From Lates calcarifer (Eukaryota > Chordata > Actinopteri > Centropomidae): DNA of 64,000 nucleotides. Both the position numbers and the translations under genes were made by a program. The notes under the pieces are model-generated. The model had not been told where the DNA came from and did not search any database. It saw nothing but the letters and a program-made list of their open reading frames with translations. The number at the start of each line of letters is the position of its first letter. Position 1 is the first letter of the stretch. The DNA is taken from NCBI RefSeq assembly GCF_001640805.2, contig NC_066833.1, forward strand, positions 13,472,183-13,536,182. Reading direction: 5' to 3'. Shown here piece after piece: positions 13,114-21,742 of the stretch.

Positions 13114-14075
13114 ACAGGCTCTCCATGCCTGGTAGTGTTTAAAATGACCACCTCATCATTCTGTCTTCTAGCATTGATCTCCTCCCATCTCTGCATGGTA
13201 ATGCCTCACAGCGGGGAGGCTGAACAACAGGCCACACACACACATATGAAAACACACTCTCTTTCTCTTTTTTGCTCCCTCTCTTTCATCTTTCATTTCC
13301 CTTTTACTTTCATCTGTCTATTGAAACAAGCCTATGCCTCCTAGCTTTGGGCTACAGTAGACTAACTCCCGAAGAAATCTAATATCGCTTCCCTTCTGTT
13401 TGACGTCTGTAAGTCTCTGTGTGATTGTTTGATATAAAACTGCACTGGGCTATCGACAGGATCTTGTCGCTTTGGGTTAAACCTCACGTTGGATCTTTTG
13501 TACACAGGCTCACCATGGCTCCGCTTCTGTTCGTTAAATCAGAGCTCAAGACCAACTGAAAGCTTCTCTCTTTTCAAAGCACATTTGTCGCCTCTTTGAA
13601 TCTTGGGTATCACAACAAACAGGGAATTTTCTAGCCTTTTTTTTTTGGAGGGGGGCTTTATTTTGAGAGTTGACATTGAAGGGAAAGAAGGGAAATGCAG
13701 GAACAGAGAGAGGGTGTGATGACATGCAGCGAACATCCCAGGCGGAATCAAACCGGGGAAGTTGCGGTGCACGTCTCAAACCACCAGGCCACACGGTTGC
13801 CCTAGGGAATATATCCTTAATGACGAGCAGCTTTCAAACATCATGAAAGCCAACATGAAACTTCAGTACCCAACTCTTTAATGTTTCTTCACCTTACCAA
13901 CACTTTCATCACTTGATAAAAGTTAGGAAATCATAAATATGAGTCTGACTTCAGTGTTTACATTCATGTAAACGAGCATGGAAATGTAACCCAGCTACAT
14001 CAGACACAATCTGGATACAAGATGCACATTAAAAGCGGCCTTGAACATCTTCATCGTGTGATGTATCATGCAGCA

Positions 14076-14123
<48 letters not shown>

Positions 14124-17100
14124 CACGTACTCTCTGAAGTTTCTGTTGTGAGGAGAAACCCTATGGTTATCCCATGATAAAAAGGGTGTCAAGAAATACA
14201 CGCACACACACATACAGGGAAAGCTCAGGGGTATAGAAGAACACATGAATTACAGACTGTGGCACCCAGAGGATCAGACGGGCAGGAGAAAGTGCAAAGA
14301 GGGCTCTCATCTCACTGATTAAACTTCTTTCTTCTCTCATGTTTCTGCTGCTCACAAATGGCTAAATTATGCTTTATGACAGGGATCTGAGCTGCTCGTT
14401 GCCGTCGAGGTTTGAGAGAGAGACAAGCGGATCACTTGACTTTGCAAGTTCAAACACAACACGTTGTTGGGATGTTTACTTAAAGCACATGGGAGTTCAG
14501 TGAACACAAGGCAGGAAGGAGGGAAGTAAGAAAGGAAGGAAAAAACAAACAAACGCAGTGGGAACCTTCATGAGATTTTTATGCATTCTACTTTATGGAG
14601 CCAAAGGACATGTCTGCTTTTGGTCCCCACCACCTAAGGGAAATGGCTGGCTCTTAAGCAGCTAAATGTCCCACTGTGATCACCAGCTAGTTGCTAATTG
14701 TGTCTGTTGCTAACTGTGTCTGCAAAACAGCACCATGGAGAGCAGTGAGGGTGAACCAAAAGACCCTGAAACACTTCATAGAGCTGAGGGAGACTATAGA
14801 GTTTGATAACAATTCTTGGGTGGTTTTATCACTACAATCAAGCCTTTTCATATGAACTGTAATCTTTTTATCCAGTGTTATTATAAATCCATTTATTATA
14901 GCTGTTTTAAAGGAGCTGAAAACTAGTTTTCCCTTGCAGCTTCTAACTCTGAATGACAGGGTCCCATACAAATACAAAATTAGATGCTAGAGTGAATAGA
15001 GTTGCTAGAGTTTTGGTTATTGCACTTGAGTGATTTTTTAATTCGTGTTTTTGTCTGCTCTACTCGCTGGTTTGAAGTGGGCAAAGCTTGGCCGGAAAAG
15101 GGTTATGTCACGCACTTCCATGCACCAATCATGATTTAGCTACTTTTAAATCAGAATCTGTTGACAGTTGTTGGGTTGTTTCCTCATGTTCCCAGGCCAC
15201 CATCAGTCAGATCTGGTCAAAGCTCACCCACATAATCCTATTGACTTTTTTTTTTCTTTTGCTCTAGCTTGCATGTTATTTTTCCTTATGATTGTTTAAT
15301 GTTATTGAAATATACATATCCATAAACATACATATTTATGAAAATTTATGTAATTGTTATGTTATTCAGTTTATTAAACTTTCAAAAACTCAGGGATATT
15401 ATTATAATAATTTCTCCATGTTTCTAGAGGTTGATGCAGCTCTAATTTGGCCAGTATACAATGCAATGCAAGTCAGTAAACTCTCAGCTGAAAACATTAC
15501 ACTGACTCAGAGTGGCTATTATTAATTCTGTTCACCTTTCAGTGCAGCTGTCTCCCTTAAGAAGGCGTGGCACCCCGGGGTACCCACTGAAGCTTTTACC
15601 TGCACTTTGTTTTCTTTGGCTGTCAGCAGACTGACTGACGGAGGCTAAATCACTATGCGACTACTGCAAGTCACATGCATGCTTTCACATCGAAATCAAT
15701 GGGAGCAATAAACCATAAAGAAATCTGAATTAAGGCACTCTTCACTGTGCAGCTATGTGGGCACTTCTGTGTGTTTGTGTGTGTATTGTGGGTGGTCTGA
15801 GGAAAAATGAGACATTGATTCATAAGGTCAGTTTGTCGTGCTACTTATTGATTTTGAATGGCTGCAATTTGATGTTGAACTGGCAGCTGTATCCCAGTTT
15901 CTTCCTCCAGTTCATTGAAATGACTGGTTTTAAAATGTACCCAAAAAGTTTAGGTACATGCAATAGTAAGAAACAAGATTATGACCTAAATGAATGGTTT
16001 TCATTTATGTGTGTACATATGTGTATGTGTGTGTGTGTGTGTGTGTATGTGTCTCACCATATGCGGCTCTTGTCCTGGCTGGCACTGAGGACAGGCCTGA
16101 CAGCTGTTACTGGTCTGGTTGAAAAACTCATACTCTCCACAGCTGGAATACTCTGCACTAGCAAACATACAACACACCTAGAGGGACAGAAAGACAGACA
16201 GGTGGAGAAGAGAGTAAGAAACAGGCAAAAGTAAGACTTTTGATGAACATATTGTAACATTTTATTCATAGTAATGCAGTCAAACTCTTATAGTACATCC
16301 TGTAAAAGAAGTCTCTAATATTTGCATCTCACAAACTTCATCTAATACTGGAGTAGAGGGTTAAATGTCTTGCTGAAAGGCACTTCTACGGTCATTTCTG
16401 AAGGGAATACTAATTCTTTAATTTTTTAAATGTCATTTTAAAAAAGACTAATACCAAGAGACTGACAGTGCTGAACCCAACAATTCATTTAGGTTAAATC
16501 ACTTCTCATAACCTTTACTTGTTTTCCATATTCAGATTTTTGTGGTAAGATTCCACATCATTAATCCTCTCAATAAAACCTTTGTGCTCATGCAATGCAC
16601 AAAAAAAGACTTCTACCTCCAGAGTTCTCACTTTGCAATTAGGCATATCTCTGCAAAAGGATTTAAGTACAGCATCAGGCACACTAAAACTTGGACTCAA
16701 TATTGATCTGTACATGTAGGAGGCTGGATCAAAATGCCTCAGGAGAGTTTGTTGATATTAAAGTGAGGTGTAGATAGCTATAGGACAGTGTTGATCAGTT
16801 CTGTAATAAATATGGTATGCCATCAAAAAAATGAAAGCATATCCAACATGTCACTGGCAGACTGATGTCTGTGGATTAACTTGCTAAATTGTCATTCCCA
16901 TGTTCAATCTATTTTTCCTACAACACTGGGAAAACACACCATCTTGTAAATGAGCCTGTTTCTGTTTAAGTCATTTAAAAGTTCATTATGATCCACATTC
17001 GACATCTGCAACAACAACAACAGAGATAAATGACTGCAGTGGATAATGACTGATTTATTCAGTAAAACCAACTGGGTAAGAATCAGCATCATCATTTTAA

Positions 17101-17220
17101 TTGTCAGAAACCAAAGAGCAAAGAAAACAAACATCATACCCCGACTTCTTCGTCTGTGATAGTCAGATTAGTGGAGATCATTGTTGTGTGTAGCTGTGTA
17201 TGTGTGCATGTGTGTGTGTG

Positions 17221-17251
<31 letters not shown>

Positions 17252-17322
17252 CGAGAGAGAGAGAGAGAGAGAGAGTTTGCACAATACCAGCATTTGCTTG
17301 TGTTTGTCTATGTATTGTATTG

Positions 17323-17362
<40 letters not shown>

Positions 17363-19135
17363 CATTGTGTCATAGTGGCTCACTGTAATAAGTAGCAGCT
17401 GGTATTTATGGCTTTACCAGCATACTTTGTGCTTTTCCAAACAAACTAACTGACTTTTAAAAATCATCTGCAGTCCAGAGGATGATGGAGGGAAAGTAAA
17501 CGAGTGCGTGACTAATTCTCTCCATCCTCTCTCCATTGTTTTAATAACATCTTCCTCTCTTTCTCATAAGCATCTCATGACAGCAGACTCAAGACACTGT
17601 TTGAGTAAATATACAAATGTACACTGCCAGAGTGTGCATATGTGAGTCTATATCTGTGTGTATGGTGTATTTACCTCATTTATGGCTATATAATCTATTT
17701 GTAATTTAAACCAGATCAAAAATGAACTGACCTTTAGCCCACACTTAGTGTATATTTACTGTAAATACAACTTCACTTAAACTGTAAAATTGGTGGAGTG
17801 CCCCTTTAACACCTCGAGGTACTTAGTTTGCAACTAACAGTACAAGCATTTGACTTCTTTATATGTGTTTACATTTCCTTCTCTGTTGGCGTGTCAACAC
17901 ATTCAAAGGTCACTGTAGGTATTTAGCAAGCAATTACTGGCAAGCATTGTTTACATAAGCTTTCTCCAACAGTTTGTGCAACTTCACAGCAACTTTATTT
18001 GTCTTTGAAGAAATTGTAATAATCATCTGCTCCTCCATATTTTTCCACAGTTGGAAAAACAAACGTCCTGTCATACCGCCGCACCACGCCAGTTCTGTGC
18101 AGCTATCTATTCCACAATGCCTTGAGAGGATACTCAGTCAGGCCCCCATACAGCACACATCTCTGCACATGTGCACTGCTTCCAGTTATCTCCAGTGTAA
18201 GTTGAATTTATACTAGACTTTGGCAGGAACACTGGTGAATTGTAAACAGTGTAGAGTGTGTACAAAAGCACACTGTTGCCAGAAAAATGTCTATTTCCAT
18301 AATTTCACAATGACTATAGCAGCATAATATCTTGTAAATCATTTGTCATTGTTATGTATTTTATAAAAGTGCAGTCTATAGATGTAAGGGTTTTTTTTTT
18401 TTTTAAATTAGTGGCAGTGCATTTGTGATGCCATTGGACGGTGGTGCAGTGACTTGACACCACAGGCTTAATCCAAATACTTCTTCCCTTTTGACTAAGC
18501 GCTCTAGTGTCAGCCTGCATGTACACATAGTGACTGATATGAAGAAAACAGAGGCGGGGGGGTCAGGCGGTGGAGCTTGTTGGGAACACTGCCAGTGGGT
18601 TTCAACATCAAAACAAGCAGAGAATCTCTAGATTCCCGGTCCGATTATAAAGATATCTGCTCTCTGAAAAGCTCTAAGGTTGACTAATTGGTACAAGTGC
18701 TGCAGAGTTGTGCAAGCTGCTGGCACATAACAGCTAAAGTCTGGATGATGCAGTGCCAAGTGCAGAGAGTCGATTATGGCTGCCTTCCATACTGCTGGGC
18801 TAATAAGGGTCCTGAAGTCCCAGAGCAGAAATATGATGATGATTTTGGATAAATGCTACTGCAGGATGCTATTCTAAAGAGGGTGTGAAGAAGAGAAAAT
18901 ATGGATAAAGTGAAGCATAGGAGGACACAAAATAGAAAAAGAAAAAGAAGAAATGGGAATTGGTGAATTGGAAAAGGAAAAGATAGGAATGAAAGGAATT
19001 AAAAAGAGAATTAAAGTTGGAGGAAAGAGGGAATTAAGGAGGTAGAGACAGGAAATGAAGGTGGGGAATAAAATCAAAACTTACTAATAATGATGACAGA
19101 AAAATGGACTTCTTCTGACCTCTCCTCTCTGACAT
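637..19135 (-). CDS. edar: Ectodysplasin A receptor (EDAR), complete CDS in 11 coding exons
   Basis: TNF-receptor-family membrane protein that binds ectodysplasin A and recruits EDARADD through its death domain to activate NF-kB; in fishes it is needed for scales, fin rays and teeth (known of the family). Joining exons 19135-19085, 16177-16058, 12817-12636, 10667-10582, 6844-6767, 6613-6488, 6400-6326, 3990-3918, 2125-1795, 1669-1606 and 1082-637 gives 1632 nt, 543 residues plus stop, with GT-AG boundaries and matching phases throughout. Order: signal peptide about 1-25, cysteine-rich repeats 30-147 with 14 cysteines as in human EDAR, N-glycosylation site N37, transmembrane helix about 182-207, death domain about 405-486. 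The transmembrane exon is almost identical to human. The protein is longer than human EDAR (448 residues) because of an Asn-rich insertion in exon 10 and a longer C-terminus. Residues matching human disease positions R358, R375, L377, E379, G382 and R420 are all intact. The neighbour sh3rf3 matches human synteny. Confidence 0.95.
1083..1605 (-). other. edar: edar intron 11
   Basis: A 523-bp AT-rich intron between the linker exon and the death-domain exon. I see no repeat or gene in it. Acceptor context on the minus strand is CCTCTCCAG. Confidence 0.9.
1606..1669 (-). CDS. edar: edar exon 11: link to the death domain
   Basis: Residues 375-396, [20 protein letters not shown] then EG; human has [21 protein letters not shown]. 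Acceptor CCACACAG, donor GAGG|GTGAGT. The internal ATG at the exon start is not a start codon; exon 10 joins it in phase 0. Confidence 0.94.
1795..2125 (-). CDS. edar: edar exon 10: cytoplasmic linker with Asn-rich repeat insertion
   Basis: Residues 264-374. It opens with [20 protein letters not shown], almost identical to human, and keeps LCLLSL. Between and after these it is much longer than the human exon, with [11 protein letters not shown] and a low-complexity stretch at residues 340-370 containing three NHI units and a run of four Asn. Acceptor TGTGTGCAG, donor CCAGGG|GTAGGG, which is weaker than the others. No stop interrupts the insertion. Confidence 0.93.
2126..3917 (-). other. edar: edar intron 9
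   Basis: Contains CA arrays near 2645-2685 and 3314-3340 and, near 2270-2295, a short match (TAGGTGGATTTTGT) to the interior of the fold-back element at 7113-7516. No genes seen. Confidence 0.85.
3918..3990 (-). CDS. edar: edar exon 9: cytoplasmic linker
   Basis: Residues 240-264, [20 protein letters not shown] then KAVKS; human has [25 protein letters not shown]. Acceptor TTCTCGCTTAG, donor AAAAG|GTGAGA. It is too short to show as a long open frame and was found by looking for the human exon between exons 8 and 10. Confidence 0.94.
3991..6325 (-). other. edar: edar intron 8
   Basis: AT-rich intron with CA/GT arrays near 4535-4552, 4897-4928 and 6270-6308, the last lying close to the exon 8 donor. 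No genes seen. Confidence 0.85.
6270..6308. repeat. (GT)n array beside the edar exon 8 donor
   Basis: About 19 GT units on the plus strand, so (CA)n in the edar transcript, beginning 17 nt after the exon 8 donor. Confidence 0.95.
6326..6400 (-). CDS. edar: edar exon 8: juxtamembrane cytoplasmic segment
   Basis: Residues 215-240, [20 protein letters not shown] then KKDVP; human has [25 protein letters not shown]. Acceptor CTGTGCAG, donor CCTG|GTGAGA, phase 1 on both sides, 75 nt. A long (CA)n array on the transcribed strand begins 17 nt after the start of the donor. Confidence 0.94.
6488..6613 (-). CDS. edar: edar exon 7: transmembrane segment
   Basis: Residues 173-215. [20 protein letters not shown] and the following [17 protein letters not shown] match human EDAR with no difference I can see. 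Acceptor TTCCAG, donor CAGG|GTGAGA, phase 1 on both sides, 126 nt. The hydrophobic span is about residues 182-207, followed by the basic stop-transfer KTK. Removing this exon alone would keep the frame and remove the membrane anchor. Confidence 0.96.
6767..6844 (-). CDS. edar: edar exon 6: extracellular stalk
   Basis: Residues 147-173, [20 protein letters not shown] then FPHPDKG. The stalk is poorly conserved, as expected; identification rests on phase (2 bases in, 1 base out), on a pyrimidine/GT-rich acceptor TTTCACAG and donor AAAG|GTATAC, and on its place between exons 5 and 7. Its length, 78 nt, is a multiple of three with the same phase on both sides. Confidence 0.85.
6845..10581 (-). 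other. edar: edar intron 5
   Basis: Holds the fold-back element at 7113-7516, a (TTTG)n run near 9131-9155 and short CA tracts near 8107-8128 and 9375-9398. An open frame at 7543-7974 (plus) resembles no family I know. Confidence 0.85.
7113..7516. mobile_element. Fold-back MITE-like element with long inverted repeats
   Basis: Two arms of about 135 bp (7113-7251 and 7383-7516) are imperfect reverse complements, roughly three quarters alike by eye. Shared landmarks are CTTGCCAAGA-like outer ends, TTAGCTTAGCAC and ACTGGAAACAGG-GGAAACAGCTAGC near the inner edge. The interior has no coding capacity. The inner-arm sequence is familiar from many teleost genomes as a high-copy short interspersed element. 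I cannot name the transposase family that moves it. Confidence 0.75.
10582..10667 (-). CDS. edar: edar exon 5: end of the cysteine-rich region
   Basis: Residues 118-147, with [19 protein letters not shown] and NTKEC; human EDAR has [19 protein letters not shown] and NTKEC. Acceptor CTCCCAG, donor GAAT|GTAAGA, so one base of the last cysteine codon is in this exon and two are in exon 6. The stretch [10 protein letters not shown] is identical to human. Confidence 0.95.
10668..12635 (-). other. edar: edar intron 4
   Basis: About 2 kb without recognisable genes or long repeats; mostly AT-rich unique-looking DNA. Confidence 0.85.
12636..12817 (-). CDS. edar: edar exon 4: second cysteine-rich repeat
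   Basis: Residues 58-118, beginning [17 protein letters not shown] and ending AECGPCLPG; human has SCGYGTKDEDYGCVPCP and the same AECGPCLPG. Acceptor TTTTGCAG, donor GG|GTAAAC; two bases of codon 118 are carried to exon 5. All seven cysteines of the human exon are present, and ICRRHKDC is identical. Confidence 0.95.
12940..13109. repeat. Facing (CA)n and (GT)n arrays
   Basis: (AC)16 at 12940-12972 and (TG)20 at 13070-13109 on the same strand, about 97 bp apart. They are reverse complements, so both DNA and transcript can fold on themselves. They lie about 120 nt upstream of the edar exon 4 acceptor. Confidence 0.95.
13628..13803 (-). mobile_element. tRNA-derived SINE
   Basis: Read on the minus strand, the head has polymerase III box-like motifs, GTGTGGCCTGGTGG (A box) and GGTTTGATTCC (B box), followed by a pyrimidine-rich body and an AATAAAG...A-rich tail. 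AGGGAAT occurs directly at both edges (13621-13627 and 13804-13810), consistent with a 7-bp target-site duplication. It lies in edar intron 3 in the same orientation as the gene. The tRNA part is too degenerate to be a working tRNA. Confidence 0.75.
14079..14121. repeat. (GT)n microsatellite
   Basis: About 21 uninterrupted GT units in edar intron 3. Confidence 0.95.
16058..16177 (-). CDS. edar: edar exon 3: end of signal peptide and first cysteine-rich repeat
   Basis: Residues 18-57, exactly 40 codons, phase 0 at both ends. The acceptor follows a long pyrimidine tract (CTGTCCCTCTAG) and the donor is ATG|GTGAGA. The encoded [20 protein letters not shown] corresponds to the human first repeat (SNCGENEYYNQTTGLCQEC), including the NQT glycosylation site. 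Two other AG dinucleotides lie inside the exon at 16158 and 16153, but using them breaks the phase with exon 2. An imperfect (CA)n tract begins about a dozen bases into the downstream intron. Confidence 0.92.
17220..17361. repeat. Compound (GA)n / (GT)n microsatellite
   Basis: A GA tract with two GC interruptions (17220-17275), a 48-bp spacer, then an uninterrupted GT tract (17324-17361), in edar intron 2. Confidence 0.95.
18880..19075. repeat. Purine-rich tract next to edar exon 2
   Basis: About 195 bp dominated by A and G on the plus strand (pyrimidine-rich in the edar transcript), ending about 10 bp from the exon 2 donor. It is not a simple repeat. Confidence 0.8.
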
Positions 19136-19148
19136 TTTTGCGTTTTTC
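19085..19148 (-). CDS. edar: edar exon 2: start codon and first half of signal peptide
   Basis: Small exon, coding part 19135-19085 (17 codons, phase 0 at its end), with 13 nt of 5' UTR. On the minus strand it has a pyrimidine-rich tract and acceptor ending CCCCAG, and a strong donor GTAAGT. It encodes [17 protein letters not shown]; joined to exon 3 (VCCMFASA) this makes a basic n-region, a hydrophobic core and an Ala-x-Ala-like cleavage site before EY, the same place where human mature EDAR begins. The exon was found by looking for a phase-0 partner to exon 3. No other candidate was as good, but it rests on signals and phase, not on sequence similarity. Confidence 0.8.
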
Positions 19149-20783
19149 CTGGGGAACACAGAGATAACAGATAAAATGATCATTTGTTCAATGGACATTT
19201 ACAGCATTTACTGTACACAATCCTTTCCTGCATTCAAGCTCCTGCACCAAACTTCACTTGCGAAACAGCAAAGTAATGAATCGAAACATTCCTGCCTATA
19301 GTAGTGCTGTCAGTGGGGATGTTGTATGTGTGTCTGTGTGTGTCTGTGTGGTCCTGATGAGTTCACTGTCCCGTTACCATCACGTCATCGCCCATAAACA
19401 TGTAATAGCAGCAGGAACAGCCCATGGCATTCCTCTGGCACATAAGTACAAGCGCACATCACCGTTGGCTAACCTCTTCTTCTATAAAGATTGGTGAAAT
19501 CACTTAATAGCACTGAATTATCTGCCTATTTTTTGTTATGTCTATATCTCACCAAACCTAACCAAAAAGCCAGTAAAGTAGCAAGTTAAACAGAAATGTC
19601 TATTAAATTGCTGAGATGCTGCACATTCGAATGAACCTAATTACTGTGAATAGTAAATACTAGTTTGTGTGTTTGCTTTAGTAACCAAGTTGAAATATTC
19701 TCTGCCCACTGTTGACAACTTTGGCAAGAAAACTACTTTTGATACTGCTGATACCAACACTTCATAAAAATGTGTGCCTATTTCTCTCAATAATTGTATT
19801 TACTGTGTGTCTGTTCTACATTGGTCTACACTGAGCTTACAGCATTTGTGTGCCTGCGTGCAAATGTGTAAATGATGTTGTCACTGTAATCAAAAGGCGA
19901 TGTGTTGGCAAAGGTCCCCAGTAAAGAATCACCTCTTAAGTCACGTTTGAATAGAAACTATGAGCCCACCCTAAGATTCAGAGTGACTTGCAAACAAAAC
20001 AAAGAAAAAATCATAAAACTCCAGTGTCAATCATTTTCCTCAGAGGCAAAGAAGACTTGAGCAAACTGCAGCTTCTATAGAATTGCTAGAAGATGTGCAC
20101 CCAACAAGCTGCTTTGATGCTTTGCTGACTGTTTACTTGACAGAGAAAGCACCAAGCATTCAGTCTGTTGTTCTTAATCCCTATAAAAGCATACCCAACA
20201 CAAGCAGCTTGCATGTATTATTTAACAGTACTATGCCACTCTATAAATCATATAATCTTTACTGCACATCACATTTTCCCATGCATGCCACCACTTTCAA
20301 ATATATCTTCCCTGTCTTGCAGGATGAATGCAATGTGTGTGCATGTGTGTGAGTGTGTGTATGTGTGGTCTCTGACATGGTGATAGTACAGATAAGAGCA
20401 TGCTGAATGGATCCTACTGCTGTCAGCTTCCTGAAACGTTTAATACTGTTGAGCTTATGGATGCTAAATTACTTTTGCCATTTATGTTTTGCCTCTAATA
20501 TACAAGCTGTTACAAGGTCACAATAAATATTTTGACCTAACACCACCATATCAGTATCAAAAGGCCTAGGGAATCAAATCTTGATTCTTTTGATCAATTC
20601 AGCGAGTGGATACATTCATTTTCTAGCTACTAAGATAAAAAAAAAAAAAAGAAAACTACTTTAAGTAATATTTATGCACTTTGGATTAATAAGAAAGACA
20701 ATTCCAATAATTCCAGTAATTACTGTTATTATGTACATTTTTCATGGAGTTCTGCTGAGTGTTAATTACTACACTATGTATGC

Positions 20784-20819
<36 letters not shown>

Positions 20820-21710
20820 TGCAGTTGACTGCAAATGTTTATATAGATATTCTACCAACTGAAAGTGTTTTCTGGCTGTATATAGGGGGCCCTGAGATAC
20901 TCTAAACCCTGTAGATAACACACCTGCATTACGTCTACTCACACAAACAGTCTTGAATTAAATACAAGGGCCCATTATGCTCAACCTCATACAGCAGAGT
21001 AGTCAGTCAGTCTATACATAAATGTCTGTATACTGTCGGGGGGGCTAAAGAGTGCCAATCCTGATTTGCATCCTGTAGTCTGCAAATGTAAAGCAAGAAA
21101 TTATGGTTTTAAAAGTGAAACTGTCCTTTCCAGTGTAATGACAGCACAAGTGATGATCTGTTTTTCATGTTTTGTAGCACAAGTAGTGTCATGCTCTTGC
21201 AGCACAGCAAAAAGTATGGCTGTGGTAGTGTGAGTGGCAGATAGGTGTTCCGGTATTTGACCTCTTTGTAACAGCAGATACCAATGATTTTCATTAACGA
21301 TGAAGGCAGTCACTTCCTAACCTTTACCAACTAGTTTTAGCTGCCTAAACCTAACCCCAATCTGAACTCTCTGACACTGTAGTTTCGGTATAAAAGTGTG
21401 TTATTGTTTTGATTGATGTGACCTTAAAGTGGGTGAAATCAGTTCAGTTCAACACATTAAGAGATGAACTATAAATCCACCTGAAGCTGTCGGGTGCATC
21501 AAAGTGTGTTTTTTACATGTGTGTGGGTTTGAGAGAGAGAGAGAGAAGGAAGCCGTTGTTATTAGCTATCTGAGGTCAGAACCTGTCTGTCTGGCTCCAA
21601 ACTTCTGATTTCACTCTTCCATGTCGCAGACTTGAGTGAAAAACCTTCTGATCTTCAGTCATGGCTAATTCCCCAACCCTGAGGGTTTGATCTTGCTTAA
21701 TTACAGTCTC

Positions 21711-21742
<32 letters not shown>

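Larger units (their letters stand above)
12818..16057 (-). other. edar: edar intron 3
   Basis: Contains a facing pair of CA and GT arrays (12940-12972, 13070-13109), a tRNA-derived SINE (13628-13803) and a long GT array (14079-14121). I see no further genes. Confidence 0.85.
16178..19084 (-). other. edar: edar intron 2
   Basis: Splits the signal peptide. Contains a compound GA/GT microsatellite at 17220-17361 and a purine-rich tract (plus strand) at 18880-19075 that ends right at the exon 2 donor. The rest is AT-rich DNA without recognisable genes. Confidence 0.8.

Noticed and set aside
13741..13803. A tRNA gene on the minus strand
   Set aside because: The pol III boxes belong to a SINE head; the sequence does not fold into a proper cloverleaf by eye and has a SINE body and A-rich tail.
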